From Yamagishiella unicocca (Eukaryota; Chlorophyta; Chlorophyceae; Chlamydomonadales; Volvocaceae), in contig BDSL01000059.1 of NCBI GenBank assembly GCA_003116995.1, positions 248,001 to 312,000 on the forward strand: 64,000 bases of DNA. Reading direction: 5' to 3'. Shown here one piece after another: positions 50,901-62,900 of the stretch. The notes beneath the pieces are model-generated. The model saw only the letters and a program-made list of their open reading frames with translations. It was not told the DNA's origin and did not search any database. Numbering within the stretch: position 1 is the stretch's first letter; every line of letters begins with the position of its first letter. The position numbers and the translations under genes are program-made.

Positions 50901-53900
50901 ACTGCTGGAGCAGGTGTGGGGTGGTTTGGTGGTGGTGGTGGTGGTGGGGTCTGTGTGGCGATGGTGGTGGTGGTGTTGAGAGGAAACCCGTAAGTCAGCA
51001 CTGAAAAGTAAAACCGACTGGGAAACGTTTGGTAACCTCGTTTGTTGGTGGGGTGGTGGTGGTGGTGGTGGTGGTGGAAGGGTAACGTAGGGTATTGTGG
51101 GCATGCGTCGTGTCCGCGACCGGTCTGCTGGGGGGCACGGTACTGGTGCCCTTTGCATCCTGTGCGTTTGGCGTGGTATAAATTGTCTGGGGGCGAACCA
51201 GCATGACGTCGATCCTGTCAGTCGTCAACTGCTCAACGCGGTCGGGTTCGGTTGGCGGTTGCAGGTGACGTACGAGCAGTACGAGGCGGAGCGGGTTCGT
51301 GCCGCTGTGGCGGGCGAGGAGACGGACGTCAAGGCGCAGGCGGCCAAGCTGGCAGCGCTCAAGGTGGGAGGGAGGGAGGGAGGGAGGGGCATCTGCGAGG
51401 GAGGGAGGGGGGAGGGAGGGAGGAGGCTGATGGAGTGGGGTGGAGGGGAGGAGAAGCGAGGGTGACGGGATGCGGGGCGCATGACCGCGTGGGCTTTTTG
51501 CTCGACTCCTTACCCTACCCCCCGCCCCCGCCCCTGCGGCCCCTACCCACCGGCTTAACTCCCGAGGCGTTAGGTCCGGGCTATGTGCCTACAATATGCC
51601 TACACATGGGTTCCACTCGTTGCACTTCGGCCTCCCACCCTGTCATTCATATCGCCGTGCGTTGTCACACCGTGTGTTGCCCCTGCTGCTGCTCCCCTCC
51701 CTGCCCTCCCCTGTAACAAACGGGTCTTACACGTACACGGGTTTTCCTCCCCTCCCGCCCCTCCCTTTCTCCCCCCTCCAGGACGAGGCCCAGTACGACC
51801 TTGAGGAGGTGCTGCCCGCGCTGGAGGCGGCAGAGCTCGCGCTGTCCGCCCTCAACAAGACCGACATCATCGAGATCAAGACCTTCACCAAGCCGCCCGC
51901 GCTGGTGCAGACGACCATGGAGGGGGTGTGCATCCTGCTGCAGGTGCGGGGAGGCCGGAGGGCGGCGGTTGGGGGTTGGAGGTTGGAGGTTGGCCGTTGT
52001 GTGTGGGAAGTCGGGGGTTGCGTGGAGGTGGCGGCGTGGCTGGCTGGCGGTTGTGTGAGGGCCGGAGAGTTGGAGGCGGGCTTGACGCCACGAGGGATAG
52101 GCGTCGAGCGGAGCTCCGGAACCCGGTCCAACAAAACCCTAATCCTCACGGGCCTCGTCGCCGCTCCCCCTCAACCCCCCTCGACACAGGTTTTCATCGT
52201 ACACGGATTTTCCTGGCAATCCTTCCTCCGGCACCCTGCCGCCGGCTGTCCTCCGTCTCCTTTGTCATGTGACCGGGTCTTCTCGCCCCCTCCTTCCGCG
52301 GTGCAGGAGAAGCCCGACTGGGAGACCGCCAAGCGGCTGCTGGGCGAGACCACCTTCATCAAGCGCCTCATGGAGTACGACAGGGACAACATCCCGGACA
52401 AGGTCGTACGCAACCTCAAGCGAGTCATCGACGACCCCACCTTCACACCCGACCAGGCACGTGATGACACACGCGACCCCTCCCATACCGCCATGCCAAC
52501 CAAACCCCCAAGTCCCAAGTCCCTTTTTCCGGGACCCCGTGTTCTACCCCGACCATACCCCCATGGTATCAAAAACACCCATTTCCCCGCTATTCCTCCC
52601 CCAGCGTCCCCACCTCCCCCCCCCTCGAACCCCCCAAAAACCCACAACCCTCCCCCGCCGTACGAATATTTCCTCTCCCCCCTCTTCCTCCCCCTCCCCC
52701 CCACATACAGGTCGCCAAGCAGTCCAAGGCCGCCCAGTCGCTGTGTCTGTGGGTTCGCGCCATGGACACATACGGGCGGGTGATCCGAGTGGTGGAGCCC
52801 AAGAGGGCGGCGCTGGCCACCGCACAGGAGCGGCTGGGCGCCATGAACGGGGCGCTGGCCGGCAAGCAGCAGCAGCTGATGGAGCTAGAGACCAAGGTGG
52901 CGGCGCTGCAGGACTCACTGCAGGTGCGGCCGGCAGGGGAGGGAGGGGAAAGGGAGGCGGAAAGGGAGGCGGAAAGGGAGGCGGAAAGGGAGGCGGAAAG
53001 GGAGGCGGAAAGGGAGGCGGAAGGGGTGTGGCTGTGTTTGCCATTGCTAGGTTGGGCTGTGGGCAGCGATGTCGCGGCACGAGCCTGAGTCCAACCACTC
53101 AGCGCTGGGTCCCCTGGGACGTGCGTCAGTGTGCGCCGCTCAACACACCCTGTCCCCCCCTCCCTGCCCTTCCCTCTTTGTGCCAACCCACGGGTTTCCT
53201 CTCAAACCCCCCCCCCCACCTCCCTCCCTCCCCCCCTGCCGGCCCGCTATTGACGTGGTGTGTGCCCCGCAGTCCACACAGGAGGAGCTGCACAACCTGC
53301 AGCACCAGGTGCGTGTGTGCGCGTGTGTGTGCGTGTGTGTGTTACATTATATTTGACCGGGCCTGGCCCTGGCCAAGGGCAGCTGACCCTGCCCTACCGG
53401 AAAGACCGCCGAAGCTACCAGGGAGAGGTGCAAAGTGTGTATGTGCGTGTGCGTGTGTTGCTTGACCACTAAGCCCCGTGTGTGAGCGTGCCTTATGTCA
53501 TTTGGTGTGGTGGTTGGTGACGTGGTGGGGTGAGATGGTCGGGTGCCTCCCACGTACCCTGCCTTACCGCTGCGAGTGGTGCTTCCCAACCCACCGGCAC
53601 CTCACGCCCTGCCCCGCGTCCCCCCTCCCCACACACCCTCTCAGGCCGAGCTGAGCCGGAAGCGGCTGATCCGCGCGGAGAAGCTGACAGGCGCCCTGGC
53701 GGACGAGAGCGTGCGCTGGCAGGCGCAGAGCGAGCGGATGACGGCCGCCCTGCACTCGCTGGTGGGGGACGTGTTCCTGGCGGCAGCGGCGATATCGTAC
53801 CTGGGGGCATTCACAGGTGGGGGGCTGGAGGGCTGGCTGATGTGGCATGGCGTGTCTCGGCATGGTGAGATTCTGTGTGTTTTTGGTATGGTGAGATTTT

Positions 53901-56900
53901 GTGTGTTTTTGTATGGTGTGAACCCGTGTGTTTTTTGTATGGTGTGAACCCGTGTGTTTTTGGTACGGTGTGAACTCGTGTGTTTTGGATATGGCGTGAA
54001 CCCGTGTATTTTTGGTATGTTGTGAACCCGTGTGTTTTTGGCATGTGGTATGTTTGATGTGTTTTGGTGTTGTGTGACATGGTGTGTCGGTCGGGCGGCC
54101 AGAGACCACCGGTCGTGGAGGCGGGTGCGGCGGGGGCCCATGCGACCGCCGCCCCCCCCCCAACCCAACGTACCCCAGTCGGTTGTACTGTTCTTCAGCG
54201 CCTGCCTGACACAGGGGCTTCCTCTCTCACGACCCCCCCCCCAGCTACCTCCCCTGCGTCAACCGCCCCCTACCACAACCTCCCCCCCTCCCTCTCCCCC
54301 CTTCCCCTCCAAACGTCTGTCCTAAACGGGTTTTCTCTCGCATCCACGGGCCTTCCTCGAAACCTTCCCCCTCCCCCCTTCCCCCTCCCTTCCCCCCCCT
54401 CCCCCCTTCCCCCTCCCTTCCCCCCCCTCCCCCCTTCCCCCTCCCTTCCCCCCCTTCCCCCTCCCCCTCCCCCCCTGCGACCCCAGGCCCCTACCGCGAG
54501 TCCCTCATCCGCATCTGGCTGGGCCGCTGCCGAGCCGCCTCCATACCCGTGAGCGCCCCCCCCGCCTCCGCCCCCACCTCCTCAGCCATCAACTCCGTCC
54601 CCAGCCCCTACCCCAGCGCCAACCCCAGCCCCGGGTCGGGTGGCGGGTCCCCCAGCCTCGTCCCCGCGTCGGGTCCCGAGGCGTTCAGCCTGGCGGCCAC
54701 CCTCGCCTCGGCGGTGGAGATCCGAGACTGGAGTATGCAGGTAGGGGCTGTGGGGACGGTGAGGGCATCCGATGGGATTACAGAAAAGGACCGAGGGGGG
54801 TGGGTACGACAGGAAGCCCGGGGGCGGGTACGACAGGAAGCCCGGGAGCGGGTACGACAGCAAGCCCGGGGGCGGGTAAGACAGGAAGCCCGGGGGCGGG
54901 TACGACAGGAAGCCCGGGGGCGGGTACGACAGGAAGCCCGGGGGCGGGGAGGGGGGCCATAAAAACCGTGTAATGACAGGGACAAGATAGTTGGCGGGGA
55001 GGGGGGGCCCGACAAAGGAGAAGAGAGGCGTTACACCTACCGTTACTAGGTGTAGCTGGGTGGAAGTTGAGGGGTGCGGGTGCTGGACCCTAGAGGCCCT
55101 AAAACCCTTAAACCCTAACCACGCGTGGGTTAGGGCCGTCGCCCAGCTGATCGACCTCCTTGCCATTTTCCCACATATCGCACGTTCCGCCGCCGCCGCA
55201 TGAACCACATACGTGTACCGTATGTGCCCGCCTTGCTAGCCCCTGACACCCTCGCTCCACCCCTCCCTGCCCTCCCCCTCCCCTCCACTCCCCCCTCCTT
55301 CTTCTTCCCCCTCCCTGCCCTCCACCTCCCCTCCCTCCGCTCCCCCCTCCCTCTTCTTACCCCTCCCTGCCCTCCACCTCCCCTCCCTCCGCTCCCCCCC
55401 TCTTCTTACCCCCCCCTACCCTCCACCTGCCCTCCCCCCCTGCCCTCCCCCCCTCCAGGGCCTCCCCACCGACGGGCTGTCCATGGACAACGGTGTATTG
55501 GTCACTCGGGGCAGCCGCTGGCCGCTGTGTATTGACCCGCAGGTAGGCGGGGAGGGTTGGGGGTTGGGGGTTGAGGGTTGGAGGTTGGGGAGGGGTTTAG
55601 AGGGCTCAGGTTACGAGGTTGGTGCCGGCAGCGCTCGCGACGATATTATCCAAGAGCCGTTCCTCGCTTTTGACACCCACCACGTCACCCTCTCGCCCTC
55701 TCACCCTTTCTCCCTCTCTCTCATCATTGTATTCCCCTCAATGCATCGCGCCATGGATCCCACGTGACCAACACGCGTTCCTAAGCTACCAAACCCACCC
55801 ACCCACCCACCCACCCACCCACCCACCCACCCGCAGGACCAAGCGTGCCGCTGGATCAAGGCCATGGAGTTCAAAAACGGCATCCGCTGCGTCCGCATGT
55901 CAGACGCCGCCTCCGCCTCCGCCGTCCCTGCAGCAGCTGTGACGGCAGCAGCAACGTCAGCTTCGCCGGACAAGGCCGTCAGCAGCGGCGGCGCCAGCAT
56001 GGCTGCCGCCGCCGCCGCGACCGCCGCCGCCGCGACGGCGGCGGCCACCAGCGGCGGCGGCGTGCCGCTGTCGGTTCTGGAGCAATGCGTACGACTGGGT
56101 CAGCCGCTGCTGCTGGAGGACGTCGGGGAGGGCCCACTGGACCCCGCACTGGAGTCGCTGCTGACTAAGGCCACGTACACGCATGGTGGGCTGGGCTGGG
56201 CGGCCGAGTGCGCACTGACATTGGGAACTTTTTTGGGGGTCTGGGCGTTAGGCACCATACCGTTAGGCACCATACCGTTAGGCACCATACCGTTAGGCAC
56301 CATACCGTTAGGCACCATACCATCCGGGTTTCCGACGATGGTTGACCGAACCCCCGCAGTCGTGCTTGGCGTAGGGACGTCGTACGAAGCCATCCTGGTC
56401 TCCGAAACCACCCTGGCCCTCCTCCTTTCTCCTCCCAGGCTCCCGGCTGCTTGTGCGGCTGGGTGACATAGAGGTGGACTACGACCCGCGGTTCCGGCTC
56501 TACCTCACCACCCGCCTCCCCAACCCGCACTACCTGCCCGAGGTGTGCATCAAGGTCAACCTCATCAACTTCACCGTCACTCCCAAGGTGGGGAACCCTG
56601 CCACGGCCCCAGAAACCCCATCCCCGCCCCAACCCCAAGCCACCCGCCCACCCGATTGAATATCTGTGGACTCCGGCGGCCCACGGGCCGCACCCCTTGC
56701 TGCCTCCCCACCTGGGCCTGCACACCCCTCGCCTCCTATCATGACCCCGTTTCCCCCGTTTCCCCCGCGCGCCAGGGTTTGGAGGACCAGCTGCTGGGTG
56801 ACGTCGTACGAGAGGAGCGACCCGACCTTGAGGAGGCCAAGGACCGGCTGGTGGTGCGTGCGGGGTTCGGCGTCGGGTCGGGAGTTTACGGTTTGGGTCT

Positions 56901-59900
56901 GCGGGGTGGGTCGGGAGGGAAAGGAAGGAGGCCCGGCGAGTTGCGCCAGTGCAACACAGGACATTGCCCACCCCACACACCCCGACCCCTCCCTCCCCCT
57001 CGGCCCTTGCCGCGTCAACGGTTTCATGCCATCCCCCTCTGCCTCCCCCCAGGTGAGTCTCTCCACCGACAAGCGGCAGCTGTCCGAGCTAGAGGACCGC
57101 ATCCTGGCGCTGCTGCAGGAGGCCGCCCCCGCCTCGCTGCTGGACGACGAACAGCTCATCGCCACGCTCAACAACGCCAAGCAGACCAGCGGTGAGGGGG
57201 CAGCCGGGAAGGGAGAGGGAGGGAGCGGGAGGGCAGGGGTGGGAGCCGGGAAGGGAAAGGGAGGCGAGGGCAAGGGGGGGAGAGGGGGGGAGGGGGGGTG
57301 GGGTGTATCGACATACGGCAGGAGGAAGGGAGGGGGGCGGGGGAGAGGGGCACCACGAAGAGAGGTGCCTTGTCGCTAGCCACAGGAGGAGGGAAGGCAT
57401 GTGCCTCGCCTTGGATGCGTGTGTGTATGTGTGTATGCAGCTTACACGTTCCCTCCCACCCGCCACACGTCTCCTCCCTCCCACCCCCCAAACACGTCCC
57501 CTCCCTCCTCACCCCCCCCCCCGCCACCTACCCCCCGCCACCTCCTCTCCCCTCATCGCCCGGCCCCCACCACGCCACCCCACCATCCCCCGGGGCTTTC
57601 CTTGCAACCTCCCCGCCCCACCCGGCCCCACCCCACCCGCCGGCCCCATCCCACCCGCCGGCCCCACCCCACGGGTTTCCCTCGAACCCGCCGGCCCCAC
57701 CCCACCCCGCCCCCCGGCCCCACCCCACCCCACCCCCCGGCCCCACCCCACCTCCCGGCCCCGCAGGCATCATCCAAACCCGAGTCGCCGAGGCTGAGGC
57801 GACCGAACACGCCATCAACGAGGCGCGCGAGGTGTACCGGCCCGTGCCGACCCGCGGGTCGCTGCTGTATTTCGTGACTGCCGAGCTGGCGCACATCGAC
57901 CCCATGTACCAGACCAGCCTGGCGGCCTTCACCCGCATGTTCCGGCACTGCCTGGACACTGCGGCTCGCGCGGACGACCTGGGCGCCCGGCTCCGAAACC
58001 TCATGGAGCACACCACCGAGTATGTGTATCGCATGGTGTGCAGGTGAGGCTGCGAGAGAAGGGGGGGGGGGCAAGAAAGACCCAATTACTTGACACGGGA
58101 AGGGGGGGGGGCGCGCCGGGTTGCGCAAGGGGGGTGAACGGGACGTGAACGTGTGTGTGTGTATCGCCTGCGGCGGGTGCGCATGCCAGCCCGCGAATGA
58201 GCACAAGGGCCTTATGCGGAGATGCGGTTGGTGTTGTTGTTTTGCTTGGCATGGGAACGCAGCGGGTGATGACGTGTGTGTGTACGTGTATGCGTATGTG
58301 TGTGTATGTCTATTGCTGAGTCAGCCCTTCCCCCCCACCCCCCCCTGACGCTCACGCCACCCGCAGGGGCCTCTTCGACAGCCACAAGCTCCTTTACTCG
58401 TTCCTCATCGCCTCCGCCATCGACCGCCAGTCGGGCGCCATCCAGATGCCCGAATGGAACTTCCTGCTGCGAGGCGGCAAGGGCACCCACGCGGCGGCGG
58501 GTTTCGGAGCCGGGGGCACGGGCGGCATGTCCGACCCCCTGCACCACAACCAGCACCACCACCGCACGCCGCCGCACCACAGCAGCCGCCACCTCAACCT
58601 CAGCAACCCGCAGCACAGCCACATCCAGCGACCCGCGGGTCTGGGTCCGTGGGCGGGTGCGGGCGCGTGGGAGGGGCTGCTGGCGCTCGAGGCGGCGGTG
58701 CCGGCGGCGTTCGCGGGTCTCGCGGCGGCTGTGGCGATCCAGGTGCGGGTGCTGGCCGGGCTGCTCTCCCTTCCTGGCCGCAATTGCAAGGGGGTGAGGT
58801 GGGGTTGCAACCTCCACGCTCACGGGGGGGTTCGAGGAAGACCCGTGGATGCGAGGAAAAACCGTTTGGCAAAGACGTTTCCCACGGAGGTGGGGTGGGG
58901 TGGGGTGGGGTGGGTTGTTGGCCGCGAGGGCAGTTCTCTACCCGCCCTGAGTCCCCCATGCTTGCCAGCCCAGCGGGAGGGGAGGGGAGGGGAGGGGAGG
59001 GGAGGGGAGGGGCATAAGGACCGGTTACACGACATGGGGTACAATGAGGTAAGGGGACGGGAGGGGACCAGGGCAGGCAGCCCGACGTCCTGGTGCCCTG
59101 AGCTGCCTCCGAGTTTGTCAGGGCGGTGGCGGCTGCAGGGGAGGACGGGGGATGGGGCACGGCCTCCAAGGCACGGCAGAAGCCATACCAACGCCGTCTG
59201 CCGCCACACCGCCAAACCCAGCTCCGCCCCCCCAGCTTTCCTCCCTTCCGGCCCAATCCCCTGCCCCCTCTCCCCCCTCTTGTGTTTTGTTTTGTATGCC
59301 ACCCCCTTGTGCCCCGCACGTTCCGCTCCGGAACCAACCACCGGCCGCAGCCCGAGGCCTGGCGGACCTTCGTCGAGTCCCCCGCCCCCGACACCGAGGA
59401 CATCTCCTCGCTCTTCACACCGCTGCCGGCGCTGGCCTCCCCCTCCATCTCCCCCACCGTCACCCTGGACGGCGGCGTGGCAAACATGACGACTGTGACG
59501 GCGGCGGCGGCGGCGGCGGCGGGAGCCCCGCTGCGGACCCCGTCCTACTTGGCGGCGGCGGCGGCGGCGGCGCGGCGGCAGCCCCCCCCCCGGCTTGGCG
59601 CCGAAACCGGCGCGCTCGAGGACGTGCGTAATCGTTCGGGTGGTGGCAGCGCCCCCCTGAGCCCGGGGGGTGACGAGGCCTCGCAGCCGCAGCTGAGCTG
59701 CTTCCAGGTGCTGCTGCTGGTCAAGGTGCTGTGCGAGGGGCGGCTGCTGGGGGCCATAACGCGGTGAGGGAGCAGGGGGCAGGGCAGGGGGGGTACATAA
59801 AAGAACCGGTAACTCGACGTGGGCAGGGGGGGGCAGCGAGTGCCAGGGAGGGGCAGAGAGGAAACCTGGAGGGAGGGAGGGAGGGAGGGAGGCGCACTCG

Positions 59901-62900
59901 GGTTGGGTATGCCGCCCTCCGGTGGTCGGTTACGGCACACCGCCCCTCCTCCCCCTCCATCCCCACCCGCTCCCCTCCTCCCCGAACACCTCCCCGAACA
60001 CCTCCCCCACCCCACCCCCTCCTCGCCCCACACGGTTTTCCCCTCGTCCACGGGTCTTTTTCGAAACCCTCTCCCCACCCCCACCCTCCCCGCACGCAGC
60101 TACGTGGTCAGCAGCCTGGGCCACCACTTCGCCGAGCCGCCCCCCGCCAGCATGCCGGAGCTGTTCGCAGACTCCACCCCCGCCACCCCCATCATCTTCA
60201 TCCTGTCCCAAGGCGCCGACCCCAGTGCCGCCATCACTCGCTTCGCCGCCAGCATGGGCCGCTCCGTGGGCTGGCGGCTGCACATGATCAGCCTGGGGCA
60301 GGGGCAGGGGCCGCGCGCTGAGGCCGCGCTGCAGGCCGCTATCAAGAGCGGCGACTGGGTGTGCCTGCAGAACTGCCACCTCGCCGCCAGCTGGATGCCG
60401 CGGCTGGAGAGGCTGTGCGAGAGCTTGCAGGTGCGGGGGTGTGAGGGGTGACCCGTGGGTCGGCAGTGGATAGGAGGACATAGCAGGCGAGGGGGGCGGG
60501 GCGGGGTACGGAAGGGGGGTTGCGGAAGGGGGGAGGAAGGGGGGAGGAGACTCGGTTACATGACTTGGGAATGGAGTCAGAGGACGGGAGGGGGGCGGGG
60601 GGCGGGGGGAAAGAGCACCGAGGGAGCATGTGGGAGCCTACCACCCACTCATCCAAGGAAATCGAAACAACTGGAAATGGCGATGCCCACCAGATGCCTC
60701 CTCTTACTCATCCCTTCAACCGCCGACCCAACCCAACCACCCACTCATCCATGCGGTTCTCCTCTCATCCACCCACCCACCCACCTCCGCAGGCGCGATA
60801 CACCCAGCAGCAGCAGTTCAGCCAGCGGCAGGGGCTGGGGCTGCCACCCAGGGCAGGAGCCTCACCGTCCCCGTCACCATCACGGGGGGTGACGGGGACT
60901 GGCGAGGGGTCCCCGGCAGCAGGCAGCCCCGGCGAGGGCAGCGGCGGCGGCGCCGCCAGCGGCACCGGCAGCGGCGGCGGCGCCGCCGGCGGAACCAGCG
61001 GCGGCGGCGGTGTTTTCCTGGGGGCCCACGCGAGCGGCAGCCTCGGCGGCACGGGCACGGGCACGGGCGACGGACCTCCGTCTCCTGCGGTTGCCCCACC
61101 GGTGCCGGCGGTGGTGTATGACGTGCACCCGGAGTTCCGGCTGTGGCTGACCTCCATGCCCAGCCGCGCGTTCCCGGTGCCGGTGCTGCAGAGTGGAGTC
61201 AAGACGACCATGGAGCCGCCCAAGGGTGGGGTGGGGTGGGTGGCGGGGTGGGTGGCGGGTGCTCCAGGGCCCTGGGGGGCTGAGAGCGCCCCCTCCGCAT
61301 CGCCTCCCGCTGTCCGCTACCCTCATCCTCGCTGTCACGGCACTTGACACACCCGTGGGGTACACCCGCCACCACCACCACCACCACCACCACCACCACC
61401 ACCACCACCACCACCACCACCACCACCACCACCACCACAACCACCACAACCACCACAACCACCACAACCACCACCACCACCACAACCACCACAACCACCA
61501 CAACCACCACAACCACAACCACAACCACCACCACAACCACCACCACAACCACAACCACAACCACAACCACAACCACAACCACAACCACAACCACAACCAC
61601 AACCACAACCACAACCACAACCACAACCACAACCACAACCACAACCACAATCGTATTGACGGAACTCACGCCCACCCGCCCACCTGCCCGGCCTCAGGCA
61701 TCCGCGCCAACCTGCTCCGCATCTACGGCGAGATGTCCAACGCAGTGCTGGACCTCAGCCTCGGAGGGGGCCGGGGGAGCACCGCCCAGCAGGGGGGCGC
61801 GCACGGCGCAGGCTACCCGGCAGCCCCGCCGCCAGCGACGACGCCAGCACCCGCCGCCGCCGCCGCCACCACCACTGGCGTTCCGCCGCTGCCGCTGCCG
61901 GTGCTGCCCGGAGCTGGGTCAGTGCCGCTGCCTGGGCAGTCGCTGTCGCCCGCGCTGCTGCCCACACAGTCCGTCGCCTCCGGCGTGAAGCAGTCGGAGC
62001 AGCAGGCAGCGCCGGCAGCGGCCGCCACCTCGGGGCTCGAGGGGCGGTCGGTGAGCCTCAGCGGCGGAGGAACGTCTTTGGGCGGCGTGGGCCTGGCGCG
62101 GATGGCTGCTGTGGGGGTGCAGTGGCGCAAGCTGCTGTTCTCGTGCGCCATGTTTCATGCGGTGCTGCAGGTGGGTGGCTGGGAGGGTGGGTGGTTCCGG
62201 GCTGGGCGGGTGGGTGGCTGGGAGGGTGGGTGGTTCCGGGCTGGGAGGGTATGGGAGGAAACCCGCGGGTCGGCACTGAAAAGTAAAACCGGGTTGGGCG
62301 GGTGGGTGGGTTGTGGCACCCACGGTGTGATGACACCCGCGACACACACTGCGCAGCCCATGATGGCGAAACACGGCATGGCAAGGCAGTCTCGCATTCC
62401 CTGCATTCCGGTCAGACAGCCGGGCAGGAAGTGCGGCCCCTGAGGTTGTGGAATTGCGCGAGTCATGTCGATGTGTCCGTAGCATGTGGCATGTGCCACC
62501 GCCCAGCACCTCCGGTCCGCTTCCCTCCGCTCCCTTATCCCTTCCTCCTAAAACCCTAAACCCCCAAAACACCAAAGCGTTCGTGGGTTATCTTGTACCC
62601 CCCTTCCCGCACAGGAACGGCGGCGCTTCGGTCCGCTGGGCTGGAACTCGCGTTACGAGTTCAGCGACGGAGATCTGACGGCGGCGATCCGCACGCTGCA
62701 GATGTTCCTGGTGGAGAGCTCCGCCGGAGGCGGCGGCGCCGTCAGCGGCGGCGGCGCCGCCGCCGCCGCCGGCCCCGGCGCGTGGTCCTTCGGCGGCATC
62801 TTCACGCCGCCGCCCGTCCCTTGGGACGCGCTGCAGTACGTCACTGGCGACATTGTGTACGGCGGTCGTGTAACCGACGACAACGACCGGCGGTTGCTGA

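Larger units (their letters stand above)
54487..57191 (+). other. Dynein: AAA5
   Basis: Exons 54487-54740, 55459-55542, 55837-56185, 56439-56587, 56776-56853, 57053-57191. Conserved blocks: [54 protein letters not shown] and [12 protein letters not shown] Ser/Pro insertion (about 54560-54690) and a poly-Ala/Ser insertion (about 55900-56060) interrupt the module. AAA5 is not a hydrolysing site in dyneins. Confidence 0.92.

Noticed and set aside
61199..61675. Minus-strand frame of almost pure valine, and plus-strand frames of His/Asn or Thr
   Set aside because: Direct products of the CAC/CCACAA repeat, which lies in an intron between two dynein exons.
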